Source: Toxotes chatareus
Taxonomy: Eukaryota > Chordata > Actinopteri > Toxotidae
NCBI GenBank assembly: GCA_016801885.1
Contig: CM028895.1
Coordinates: forward strand, 8,332,001 to 8,396,000
Direction of reading: 5' to 3'
DNA length: 64,000 nucleotides
Below, piece by piece: positions 23,081 through 33,192 of the stretch. The notes beneath the pieces are model-generated. The model was given only the letters and a program-made list of their open reading frames with translations. It was not told the origin of the DNA and searched no databases. Within the stretch, counting starts at the first letter, position 1. The number at the start of each line of letters is the position of its first letter. The position numbers and the translations under genes were made by a program.

Positions 23081-23226
23081 AGCGTCTGTTCACCAAATTC
23101 CTTCAGATAAAACGTTTTTTTAAAAATCTGTTTCAAAAATAACATCGGGTTAAAAGAGATTTCAGTTCTAGATTTGCAATTGTATGAAATGAAGAGGTCT
23201 GCATACTTTAAGTGGTCACTGTATAT

Positions 23227-24248
23227 TAGTGATGGGAATTCCCGGCTCTTTTAAGAGTGCCGGTTCTTATGGCTCAACTCCCTAAAAAGAGCCAGCTCTT
23301 TTGACTCCTCAGTGGCTCCTCAGATTTTTTTTGCGGTTTCATTTATTTCGTCAGGGCAGGGTCTCACCACACCCACCAGGCACCCAGCCCAGCACCCCTG
23401 CGTCACGGTTTCATGGGCTGGTTAAAATGCTAGGTGGGCAACACATTTAATCTGAAAACTCACAAATGACAAAGAAAACAACAAATCTTTCTTAATCCAC
23501 TTAAAAACCCTAAACCAACATAACAAAATCAGAACATTGTAGAAAATATAATAGCGAGAAATATACATTAAAATTTCATAATATTCGTTCAGTTCTAGTA
23601 AATTATCAAATTTTGGTATTCTCTGGAAATACAGCTTGTGTTTTAACTGTTCTTGCATTAGGGAGCTCAGACTTGAAATTCACATTTACATGGAGTTCAG
23701 GACAAATATGTTCACTGGTCACCGTTACATGGCTATGCTAACAATCATAAATACGTTTACATCCTGAAAACAGGTGGTACAGCAGCAACGATTCCGCTGC
23801 TATCTTGCTCTGGGTGGATTTACATTTCGGTGGTTTAATTGCACAATTTAATTGAGAGAATTAAATTTAACTGTGTACTTTTCGGTTTCCTGACTGTGTA
23901 CCTGGGGGAGACAGACCTAGGTTTTTCTGGGCAGTAGCATATTATGTGATAAAGCTGACTCGGTGGCATGTCCCTCATGTTCCGTAACAGTTTGCAGTCT
24001 TGTGTAGTCTTTGGTGCCGAATGGTCTTAAAACATCAAACTGGGCCACGCATCCACCTGGTATTGCAGAGAGCAAAGTCTGCAAGAGTAATTCATTTTGT
24101 GCATATTTTTACATTATTGTTGATAGTAAATTATTTTAATCAACAAAACAATCTGAAGAGCCACTTGGGAGCCGAAAGAGCCGGCTCTTTTTAGTGAGCC
24201 GAGCTAAAAGAGCCGGTTCTCTAAAAAGAACCAGAATTCCCATCTCTA
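23227..24248. mobile_element. hAT-like non-autonomous element (about 1.0 kb between inverted termini)
   Basis: The left end TAGTGATGGGAATTC (from 23227) is matched by the reverse complement of the right end, TAGAGATGGGAATTC (to 24248). Both ends are followed by several copies of AGAGCCGGCTCTT-type motifs; 24175-24190 is a 16-bp perfect palindrome. This pattern is familiar from abundant fish hAT elements. No transposase frame is present. I find no matching 8-bp target duplication: CTGTATAT stands on the left and AGGTGCAC on the right. The two ends may therefore belong to different copies, or the element may have been rearranged. Confidence 0.6.
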
Positions 24249-24262
24249 AGGTGCACCCCCTT
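23821..24262 (+). pseudogene. Decayed U2 snRNA gene unit
   Basis: Positions 23821-23915 match the far-upstream sequence of the intact U2 unit (GTGGTTTAATTGCACAATTTAATTG at both 23831 and 24342). Positions 23962-24042 match the block 5' of the proximal element (GTTCCGTAACAGTTTGCAGTC... to AAACATCAAACTG). Next, the PSE and about 145 nt of the U2 body are deleted. A fragment of the U2 3' part remains at 24045-24068 (CCACGCATCCACCTGGTATTG, one mismatch), and GGTGCACCCCC at 24250-24260 resembles the U2 3' terminus. Between these last two lie 180 bp ending in the hAT-like terminus. It cannot be functional. Confidence 0.75.
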
Positions 24263-24680
24263 CTCACTTTGTGACATAATATTTATAAAAATGTGGTTCG
24301 TGTTATGTTGTGCTTATCTGTAACTTACCTTTTTACATCTCTGTGGTTTAATTGCACAATTTAATTGAAGGAATTGAGTTTAACTGTACTTCCACGTAGT
24401 ACGGTGTAAATAGTTTACTAGAGAGCCGTTCAAGTTTCAGGCTTTAGAGCAGTTTTCTGATTGTTCACCAGGGGAGACAGACCTCGGTGTATCTCTGTGA
24501 GCCCTTTAGCTCTCAAATGTAAACACACGTACTTCGATTATTTCCACCCATACACACGATCCTGTTATCATAAATAGTTCTATAAAATCTTGATCATGTA
24601 GTTTAACCGAATAAACAAACAAACCAAGTCGCCATTGAAGCTGTAAATAAGAATTGTATATACTCTGTCGTATTGATCGC

Positions 24681-24720
24681 TCATTGGGCAGAAGCATGTC
24701 ACGTGACGGCATTGACACGG
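24681..24720 (+). promoter_or_regulatory. Candidate distal element (DSE) of U2 copy 1
   Basis: The block ATTGGGCAGAAGCATGTCACGTGACGG is conserved at -241 to -202 in both U2 copies, with one substitution inside the CACGTG. It resembles the SPH/ZNF143-type plus E-box composition of snRNA enhancers. Assignment rests on position and conservation only. Confidence 0.4.
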
Positions 24721-24860
24721 TTTTATTTCCCTAATGTTCCGTAATAGTTTGCAGTCGTGTATAGTCTTTGGTGCCGATTGGGCTTAAAACATCAAACTGT
24801 GCTTCTACTTGTTGCTGGTAGTTTTTTCCCTTTTCCTTTTTATAATAATTGAAATCATGT

Positions 24861-24877
24861 TGAACCGTAAGTGAGAG
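24861..24877 (+). promoter_or_regulatory. Proximal sequence element (PSE) of U2 copy 1
   Basis: TGAACCGTAAGTGAGAG at -61 to -45 from the U2 start fits the vertebrate SNAPc-binding PSE consensus in sequence and spacing. No TATA box lies downstream, as expected for a Pol II snRNA gene. The same block sits at the same distance before copy 2. Confidence 0.75.
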
Positions 24878-24921
24878 GTAGAGGGAGAAGAATAACCCTC
24901 CTACTCAAACTAACATGCAGT

Positions 24922-25112
24922 ATCGCTTCTCGGCCTTTTGGCTAAGATCAAGTGTAGTATCTGTTCTTATCAGTTTAATATCTGATACGTCCCCTACCCG
25001 GGGACCATATATTAAATTGATTTTTGGAACAGGGAGATGGAATAGGGGCTTGCTCCGTCCACTCCACGCATCGACCTGGTATTGCAGTACTTCCAGGAAC
25101 GGTGCACCCCCC
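24922..25112 (+). ncRNA. U2 spliceosomal snRNA, copy 1
   Basis: A full-length 190-191 nt U2 begins ATCGCTTCTCGGCCTTTTGG. It has the branch-site-recognition region GTAGTATCTGTTC (pairing GTAGTA), stem IIa, the Sm-site region (GATTTTTGG), stems III and IV, and the end GGTGCACC. Base substitutions against human U2 are compensatory in stem IIb (CCCCTACCCGGGG). U2 pairs with the intron branch site in the major spliceosome. The open frame over the gene is meaningless. Confidence 0.98.
25019..25019 (+). other. Sm-site neighbourhood within U2 copy 1
   Basis: The T-rich single-stranded segment around 25013-25028 (AAATTGATTTTTGGAAC) is the Sm-protein binding region of U2 and is intact in both copies. 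Confidence 0.5.
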
Positions 25113-25499
25113 CTATTTCTGTGAAAAAAATAAATATAATAGGTTATGAAAATCGTATGTTATTTCAGTGACTTAACTTGTGAATTCCGTTAAAATGTGG
25201 AGTATGATATAGTTTTACAAATTAGTCTATAGAAAATCTTTGCAATAAGTCAGTAGGCACCTCCAACAAGCTGTCATTTCACGTGTTACAGCTTTTTTTC
25301 CAGCTACATTCATTTGACTTTATGCATTTAGTGGATTACACGGTCTTATCTTCTATACTGTTTAACTAACACATTTAGTGCCGTGGCTACAGTTCACAAC
25401 ACTGTCCCTGGTATTGTTTCAAGGATGCTTATAGTTTAGTTAAAGACAAATTTCAGAAATCAGAAATCATGTTGACCATGTCACGAGGACCTCATATTG

Positions 25500-25880
25500 G
25501 TCATCTAATTGAAATTAAAGAAAATTAAACGTGTACTTAAACGTAATACGGTGTAAATAGTTTACTGGCCAGCCGTTCAAGTTTCAGGCTTTAGTGCAAT
25601 TTCCTGATTGTTCACCAGGGGGCGGCAGATCTCAGCTTATCTCTGTGAGCCCTTTAGCTCTAAAATGTAAACACTCGTATTTCTACCCATACACACGATC
25701 CCGGTGTCAGAACTATTTTTTCTTTTTTTTTTTTTTTTTTTACAAAATCTCAATCGTGTAGTTTGACCGAATAAAAACAGCTCAAATCGCCACTGAAGCT
25801 GTAAATGCGAGTTTAACATACTCTGTCGTATTGATCGCTCATTGGGCAGAAGCATGTCACATGACGGCATTGACACGGTT
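25500..25880 (+). repeat. Duplicated U2 upstream spacer
   Basis: From about 25530 to 25880 the sequence repeats 24400-24720 with about 85-90% identity by eye (ACGGTGTAAATAGTTTACT, GCCGTTCAAGTTTCAGGCTTTAG, GAGCCCTTTAGCTCT). The U2 genes were therefore duplicated together with their far-upstream sequence in a unit of 1,158 bp. A T-run at 25720-25741 interrupts copy 2. The region between the copies (25140-25490) has no other feature. Confidence 0.8.
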
Positions 25881-26018
25881 TAATTTCCCTGATGTTCCGT
25901 AATAGTTTGCAGTCGTGTATAGTCTTTGTTGCCGATTGGGCTTAAAACGTCAAACTGTGCTTCTGCTTGTTGCTGGTAGTTTTTTCCCTTTTCCTTTTTA
26001 TAATAATTGAAATCATGT

Positions 26019-26035
26019 TGAACCGTAAGTGAGAG
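26019..26035 (+). promoter_or_regulatory. PSE of U2 copy 2
   Basis: The block is identical to that of copy 1 and sits at -61 to -45. The distal block at 25839-25878 is likewise at -241 to -202. Confidence 0.75.
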
Positions 26036-26079
26036 GTAGAGGGAGAAGAATAACCCTCCTACTCAAACTAACATGCAGT

Positions 26080-26270
26080 ATCGCTTCTCGGCCTTTTGGC
26101 TAAGATCAAGTGTAGTATCTGTTCTTATCAGTTTAATATCTGATACGTCCCCTACCCGGGGACCATATATTAAATTGATTTTTGGAACAGGGAGATGGAA
26201 TAGGGGCTTGCTCCGTCCACTCCACGCATCGACCTGGTATTGCAGTACTTCCAGGAACGGTGCACCCCCC
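26080..26270 (+). ncRNA. U2 spliceosomal snRNA, copy 2
   Basis: The sequence is identical to copy 1 across the whole RNA, differing only in the number of C residues after GGTGCAC. The upstream 100 bp is also nearly identical, so both are probably expressed and homogenised. The 3' flank (CTGTGAAATACTAATTAAAGAAG) may hold the 3'-box. Confidence 0.98.
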
Positions 26271-26576
26271 CCTATCTCTGTGAAATACTAATTAAAGAAG
26301 ATAACGTGTAAGGTATGTTGTGTTTAACCCTTATCTTATGAATTTTACTTAAATGTTGTGTGTGATGTAATTTTACAATTTTTACAAATTGTTTCAAGGA
26401 GGCCTATAGTTTACAGTTACAGATTTCAGACATCTCTCGTGGTCATCTAAATTGGATCAAGTGCTGGCAAGTACAAATTTAATGAATGTTGAAAAAGTGA
26501 AAGGGTCACTATTAGTGCCAGATGTAGAAACACGGCAATACAAATAAGCAGTTTGAACGGAGATCAAGAAATAAAA

Positions 26577-26582
26577 TTTATT
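26577..26582 (-). terminator. gtf2h5: gtf2h5 polyadenylation signal
   Basis: TTTATT on the plus strand, read as AATAAA on the minus strand, lies 430 bp after the gtf2h5 stop. A T-run at 26660-26677 (A-run on the minus strand) also lies in this probable 3' UTR. Confidence 0.45.
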
Positions 26583-26762
26583 CAATACACACACAAAAGA
26601 CAAACATTACAAGGCACTGTGCAACCAAAAATCAAAAAGCCCCTGTTGTTTTACTTAAGTTTTTTTTTTTTTTTTTTCACATTTTTGTAACACAAAAGGA
26701 GCAACTGCTCCATTTCAGTCTGCATTTAAAACACAGCAGTGTTCATTTAATGAATCCTAAAG

Positions 26763-26963
26763 CAGAGGTGTCCAAACTGTTCCACAAAGGGCCGTGTGGC
26801 TGCAGGTTTTTGTTCCAAATAATCAAGACCACACAGTTTGACCAATCAACTGCCTGGAGACTGAGTTCAGTTGATTACATGAATCAAGTCTGGTGTGCTG
26901 CTACTTGCTTGGAACAAAACCTGCACCCACACGGCCCTTTGTGGAACAGTTTGGACACCTCTG
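26763..26963. mobile_element. hAT-family MITE with 8-bp target duplication
   Basis: This 201-bp element has near-perfect terminal inverted repeats of about 50 bp, starting CAGAGGTGTCCAAACTG at both ends. The CAGAGGTG end is typical of Tol2/hAT-Ac elements. The flanks are TCCTAAAG on the left and TCCCAAAG on the right, an 8-bp target duplication with one transition. The element has no coding capacity. It falls within the probable 3' UTR of gtf2h5. Confidence 0.88.
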
Positions 26964-27012
26964 TCCCAAAGAGGTCAAAGTCCAAAAATAGCTAGTTCTC
27001 TTAAAATTAAAG

Positions 27013-27450
27013 TTATTTCTGCGTGATAGGGAATGAATTCTGGTCCATTAACTCGCCGACTCTTTCCTGGAGAGTTTGAACCACCTCTGCCAGGATGAAG
27101 AGATGTGTGTCGTCAAGGTCCTTGAGGATGAACTTCTTTCCCAAGGCCATGGTTTCATCCAGGTAGAGGAGGAACTGTTTCATGGCAGGATCACTGGGTG
27201 ATTAACCAGAGGGAAGCAAAGCAAAACTACCGTATGTCATTAAATTCATGGGTAGAATTACAGACTCAGATAAACTGTATGGGTACAGTATATAACTTTA
27301 TGGGTTGTGGTTTATCACTGGCTAACACCCTAGGATTAGTGGAAGCACATCATCTTGGCCAGCATTACATGACTAAAAAGCAAATAATTATGGGCAGACT
27401 TTAAGCGTTCCTTACCATTCAACAAGGACACCTTTGTGTACGTTGACCAT
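27013..27450 (-). CDS. gtf2h5: General transcription factor IIH subunit 5 (GTF2H5/TTDA), complete, 2 coding exons
   Basis: Minus-strand coding exons 27450-27416 and 27193-27013 give 71 residues, exactly the human length: MVNVHKGVLVECDPAMKQFLLYLDETMALGKKFILKDLDDTHLFILAEVV... ending ITQK. GTF2H5 (p8) is the smallest TFIIH core subunit. It stabilises p52 and stimulates XPB ATPase in nucleotide-excision repair and transcription; loss in human causes trichothiodystrophy A. A 5' UTR exon is inferred upstream: acceptor TGTAG at 27503, donor at 28040. The gene runs in the same direction as serac1, its neighbour here and in human. Confidence 0.97.
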
Positions 27451-27452
27451 AT

Positions 27453-28053
27453 TCACAAGTGTAGAGAAATCCGCAGTCGGGAAAAACTGAGGAGCTCGGA
27501 TCCTACAGTACAATAAAGCAGAGATGTAGCTTCTGTGCAAACACACGCAGCTAACGTAGGAAAAGCTAAACACAAGAGTGAATACCAATAAAGAAGCGTA
27601 GAGCAAAAAGAGGAAGGTTAGGCGTTTGGACCTTCGCCTTTTTCTTTGAGATTATTTTCTTAACACATGTTAACGTTACTTCGGAAAACGAACACAGTTT
27701 GCTAATGTGTAAAGCAAACCTTTTTGTTTTAGACCGATTAGCTTGCTAGCGCTAACGTTAGCACTAAAGTACATTTCACCGGGGATATTCTGCTTACTGC
27801 TGTGACTTTCAAATAATATATAAAACAAGCCACTAGTAAATGTTTACATACCTGGCTACGCTCAAGCTAAGAAGTAAAGAAAAAAAAAAAAAAAGACCAG
27901 AGACGGACTTAAACTTGCTAGCTGCTAACTTCTCACAGCATCGCGGGGTGACGTACGGTATGTTCCGAGGGACAATCTTCCTCAATAGAAAAACTGGGCA
28001 TGTGGCGTAAATATGCGTAAATATACGTGAATACACTCACCGAGCACTTTCAT
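27453..28053 (-). other. gtf2h5: gtf2h5 5' UTR with a spliced 20-codon upstream ORF
   Basis: The inferred first exon (from about 28090 down to 28041, donor CTCG/GTGAGT) contains ATGAAAGTGCTCG at 28053-28041. Joined to exon 2 (27502 downwards), it reads on for 20 codons to a TGA at 27455-27453, two bases before the main ATG. Reinitiation over so short a gap would be inefficient, so this could limit GTF2H5 translation if the exon is used. Confidence 0.4.
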
Positions 28054-28089
28054 AGCAGCACTGGTACACCTGCTCATTCGTGCAAATGT

Positions 28090-29028
28090 CCAGTCTGCTG
28101 CCAATCATGGGGCAGACGTTTAGTGCATAAAATCATGCACATACGAACAGGGAGATACAGCAAATATCTCTGATAGTGGACACATTTATTGTTGATATAT
28201 TGTCACATTTTTCTATGGTCATATTGCGGAAGGAGGAAAGGCAGTACAACACAATGCGTAGACAGGTCGAATAAAGCCTCCAACTTCAGACATTTATTCA
28301 TTGTCAGCATTGCTAGTGGCAGTTTGCACTACAAACACATGAAAATGAAAAAAAAAAAACCAATTGCTTGATTAGTCCCATACAAATAAATAAAGCAACC
28401 TGAACTAATATTAATACAAGTTCATTTGAGGTAAGGCTCAGGAAGGAAAATGTTTTGGCACACAATATGACTGTCATACTGTAGTTATAATAAAATATAA
28501 ATATAAAAATAAAATCTTAAACCACTGCTCTGGTCGAAAGTGAGAGGAGCATGAGTGGCAACAACATGTCAGTGCATCTTAACTAAATACAGTATGTGCA
28601 TTATGCACAATAAGCTAAGTTAAACTGCTAAGGCTGAAATGAAATGGGGAAAAAAATAAAAATCTAAAACACATTTTCATTGTCTGAACTGTAAACGTAT
28701 TAACTGTCTTCTTTAAAAATTCAAATAAAAGGTTTTAAAATTCCTCTGACTTAATAGTGAGAGAGACCAATCTCAGAGAATGATTAGAAAAACAAAATAT
28801 CTGACAACTCTTCACCAATATCAATGTAATATAGATTTAATTTCCCTAATTATACTGTGATCAAATTAATGGCTATTGATGTAAGTGTGCAACAAGGAGA
28901 GGCAGTTTTATTTCCATTTGGTTTGGGTGTGGGTGGGTGACAGTGCTCTCACCCATTTCAAGTATACAGTAGGTTGCATCTGTGTGTGTGTGTGTGTGTG
29001 TGTGCGCATGTGTGTTTGTTCATATGTT
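28090..29028. other. Spacer between gtf2h5 and serac1, with probable serac1 3' UTR
   Basis: AT-rich sequence without protein-like frames. A TTTATT at about 28907 (AATAAA on the minus strand) lies about 115 bp past the serac1 stop and is a likely poly(A) signal. A (GT)n tract lies at 28980-29004. Confidence 0.5.
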
Positions 29029-32000
29029 TCAGTGGCTGATGTAGCTCTGCAGTGCTTCCTGGATGAACTGGAGGCTGCGTTTGTACAGGAATGAGTCCTT
29101 CTTCTCTGGCTTGCAGATGTTGAGATGATCTACATCCACCTCGATTAGCTCCCCGATGCCAAGATCTGAAACCAGATCAGAGCAGCCTCAAGGTAAGAGC
29201 TAAAGGAAAAAGATTGCGGACATACAGCTTGCAAGATCTATGCTCTTTGTGTTCCCTCTTTGCTCCCATTTAAACTATACATCACAAATTAAAATGTCTC
29301 CATGTTTCCAGTGTGCACTCGAGTTACTTACTCGCTGATTGTGACGGCACCACCAGTATCTTGATCATGGGACCAATGTTTGTTGGCAGCGTCTCTGCAA
29401 AGCTTAGGATCTTGAATTCCTTTTCTTTGGCCATGTTCAAGAAGTTCTTGTTCAGGTCACGGAGTGCTGGTGAGTCTTAAAACACACAGACAGCAACTCA
29501 CAGTAGATACTTAAGCATTGCTATGCAACACAAACAGCCTTGGACCTTAGAATTCATTTTATTCACTTACCTTTACAAAGTTCTCTGACTTCTATAGAGG
29601 GAAAGAGGAGATATCTGACATTGACCGAGTACTCAGCCATAAAAGTCCCATGGTGAGGAACACTATAGAACATAATGCCCTTGGTGTTTCTTAAAAGCCC
29701 ATGCATATCTGGGTCGTCTGCAGCATCCAGTAGCATCTTCTTCACAAGTAATCCTGATGGAAAAAAATAATCAAACATAAGAGAACACAGTCAGAAATTT
29801 TAAATCAGACATATACAATCATATGTATGTGCAAGTGTGAAAAAAGACTAAGCCACTTGTTTTTCATGTTGTGTTCAAGGGATTTGAGTAAAAATCTGAA
29901 ATGCTTGTGGAAGGAAAAGTCTGACAAAATACCTCCCATACTGTGGGCTACCCAGACCACAGGCCTCTCTCCAACGCCTGCCAGTTTTAACTTCTTTAGC
30001 AGCTCTCGACTTCTGTAGGCCAAGGACTTCCTGAAGAGATGAAAGAATGAATCAACAGTTTTCTCATTGATATCCTGTTGGAATTGTGTATAATAAATAC
30101 TGGAACATTTGCAGGACTGTACAAGTATGGGAAGATTGTAATCTGAGTTATGAGAACTTATTGATTTTGCTAAACAAAGAGTAATAATTCTAATATTTTG
30201 CTCAGCCTGTCCAACATCATGACTGTTTTAATCAGATTAAGCAAAAAATGTTTCCCAGAATATTTACACTCTAACACCAGTGTACATTTTAAGGAACTGC
30301 AGGTTCTTTACCTCTGATTCTCAGCAGGACACTTGGCCATCCAGTCACTGAGGTGACTGTCATACTCCACTGATAGTACTCTCAGATTTGGACAGTCAGC
30401 AGCCAACCATGACTGTCAATAACAGAGGACACAAGAATACAGAAGAACAACAGTGAGAGATGATTCATTTCCTCAAGATTAATCAAAATCTGTGTAAGAC
30501 ACATTTACTGAGCAAACCAAACACTATTCAGTAGCCGGAAAGACCAATCCATAGTCCGTTTCACTTTACTGCAGTAGGAAAAACATAGGAAGACACTTCT
30601 TGGTGATCCATTATACTCTACAGTAATTAGAGGAATCAGGTGGATTTCCTACCTTTGGCCAGCACTCTGTGTAGTCATCCCTGCTTCCTGCTTCCTTCTC
30701 TTCCTCTAACATATTGCGGTCCTTCTGTCTCCATGTCTTAAAAGCTGCCCCGAGAATCCCATGGATGAAGAGCACGTCTGCTTTGATTGGCTGGCTGGAA
30801 ATGAAAATGTTGTCAAAGATAAGTGTTGGTTTAAGTGTAAAATAAAATTAAACTAATTAGGAAAATTATGTGACAAGAGGAATGAACTGTTTTCCTACTT
30901 GCCACGTGTTTGTGGATGGAGGATGTAGACGCCATCTTGGTACTTCTCTTTCACAGTCTCCCTGTCCAGGTTGGCCAGAGCGCGTGCTGCATGAGACGCC
31001 TGCATGACATGAGGAGACTGCATCACCTCAGCCAGGACAGAGACCCAGCCTGAAGGTGTTACATAGGTAAGGAAGAAATGGAGAAAAAAAAGAGTATTAA
31101 AAACAGAAAAACAAACACAAGTATGAATACTGTCAAGCACGTCTGGTTTGACAAGCAACTGATAGATATGATGACAAAAAAAAAACTTGACATTTTAATG
31201 AAAAAAAGTGTGTAATAGGTAATCTGTAGATGAAATAGGCACATGAAAAAACAGGCTTTAGATGGTCTTTTTAATAACATCCTCAGTACACCCAATTAAG
31301 ATTGCATACCAGACTGAGCTATGGCCTGGTGAACACTCTCATTGAGCGCCAAGTTTCCTATGATACGAACAATGTTCCTCTGAATCTTCAGGGAGTCTCT
31401 ACGGAGCTGATAAACCCTCTGGAGGAGCTGCAGGCCCCCATTGGCGACTATGTGGTCACAGTGGCTCTGGACCTGCAGACAAGAAGCACATTTTCCAGTA
31501 AGTTCAGAGCAGTTATTCACCTTACTTTAGTATCAGTTACATTCTCCACAACTCACTGAGATGGCTGTTTCTGTCCAAAAAAACAATGAAATTTAATTAT
31601 GTCTAGTGTATTCAGCACTGCAAGTACTTGCATGCAGACAAGAGCCACGCCAGCCATGAATGAACTGACAAAAACAAAGAGTGCTTTGTGCTTGAAATTA
31701 TTTTTACTTGAACTGCTTTTAAATCGTTGGGGGAGAGGAACAAGCTGTAGAATGCACTTCTAGGATTATTATAATCAGTTTGAATCAGACAATTTCTCCT
31801 CCAAACCAAATCACGTTCAGGTGCACAATGGTCATCATACCTTTGAGTGCTGTACAAGAGCCTGTAAACAGAATGATTCCACCTTCTCTGCGGGGACAGA
31901 GGTGAGGCTCTGGGCGTAGGGCAGCCCATTGCCACCAAAACACCAAAGACCACCCTGCAACATGAGAAAGAGATTTGAGTTTTCAAACTTTTTGGGCATG

Positions 32001-33132
32001 CAAGAGACTTCAGACATGAGTACATGTATGCACCCATCCATGTCATGATTACCCGTTGTGCTGCCATGGACTGAGTACTCTCTCTGAGGGCCAGTGAAGT
32101 GAAGTACTGAACACATTTGTCCACCTCAGACAGAGGCAGAGATGCCAGTAGGTGCCTCAGTCCATCCTCTGCCGACATACCCTGTCAAGAAGATGCCAAC
32201 ACTTATATGTATGATGTAATATATATAATTACATCTTATATACATGTGTGAGGTAAAGCTGAATCAAAGGATTGACAGGCATGTCATCGATTTCACTGAG
32301 ATACATACATCTTCCAGATCAGGTAGCGTGGGTGGAGGCAGGAAGAATCGCAGGTCTACTTGAGGAGTCCGGGCCAGGCCCACTGCTGTTCTCTGGTCTA
32401 TAATCTGGGCTGCTGTCTGGTACTGGTAGTCTGCAACATTGACAACAGGCGTGACCTAATCTCTCCTCATTTCATATAAACCTAAAATGATATGCAATGA
32501 TCTTTTTATATTTTACCGTGCCAGTGGTGATTATCTGCCAGCTCCTGTACAGCCTGTAGTCTGATGGCTGTATTGGCCGACTGTGTCCTCTTCAACAGGA
32601 CCCACAATGCCACCTCATGTGGGTCTGCATCTACATGACTAAAGTGCTCTAAAAGATACAGAACAAACTGATTGGCTGAGCATTTAGAGAACAAAGAGAA
32701 AGAAGGTGCACAAATATCCCCAAGGACACACTCTAATAACATTCAAACTCCGTCTACAATGACTAACTATCAGGATCTACAGAACCACCTTTAGATTATT
32801 ACAACAGCTTGTTACAAACCTTGTCGTTGCAAACCTCGTGCCATCAGTTTGGCAGCTGTTCATTATTAAAAGGTCAAAAGTTAATTTATTAGAGATCTGG
32901 CTGGAATATAATTTTGGGAATAAGTGATTAATAGAGAGTTAAAGGAATGGGAACAAATCAAATATAGTTTTCAGAGAATAAAACATTTGTGCTTCTATTA
33001 ACAAGGTGAAAAGTTATAAAGGCAACTTTTGCTTTCTTACCATCTAGTGATCGCAGCAAAAGCCTTGAGGATATTTCCAAAAACCGCCGAGCTGCTTTAT
33101 GAAGTTCCCTCCTTGCTTTATTTGTAAGTCCT

Positions 33133-33192
<60 letters not shown>

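Noticed and set aside
23064..23083. ATGTGTGCTGGAG/GTAAGC as a divergent first exon opposite dynlt1
   Set aside because: No matching acceptor exon was found on the plus strand; it is short enough to be chance.
24506..24718. Paired frames MSMPS.DMLLPNERS on the minus strand at 24506 and 25637
   Set aside because: They are repeated because the U2 upstream spacer is duplicated. Copy 2 is interrupted by a T-run, and there is no homology.
24915..25124. 69-residue frame MQYRFSAFWLRSS..., repeated at 26073
   Set aside because: It is a translation of the U2 snRNA genes; the sequence is RNA-constrained and non-coding.
26750..26995. 81-residue frame on the plus strand
   Set aside because: It runs through the hAT MITE and its symmetry explains the open frame.
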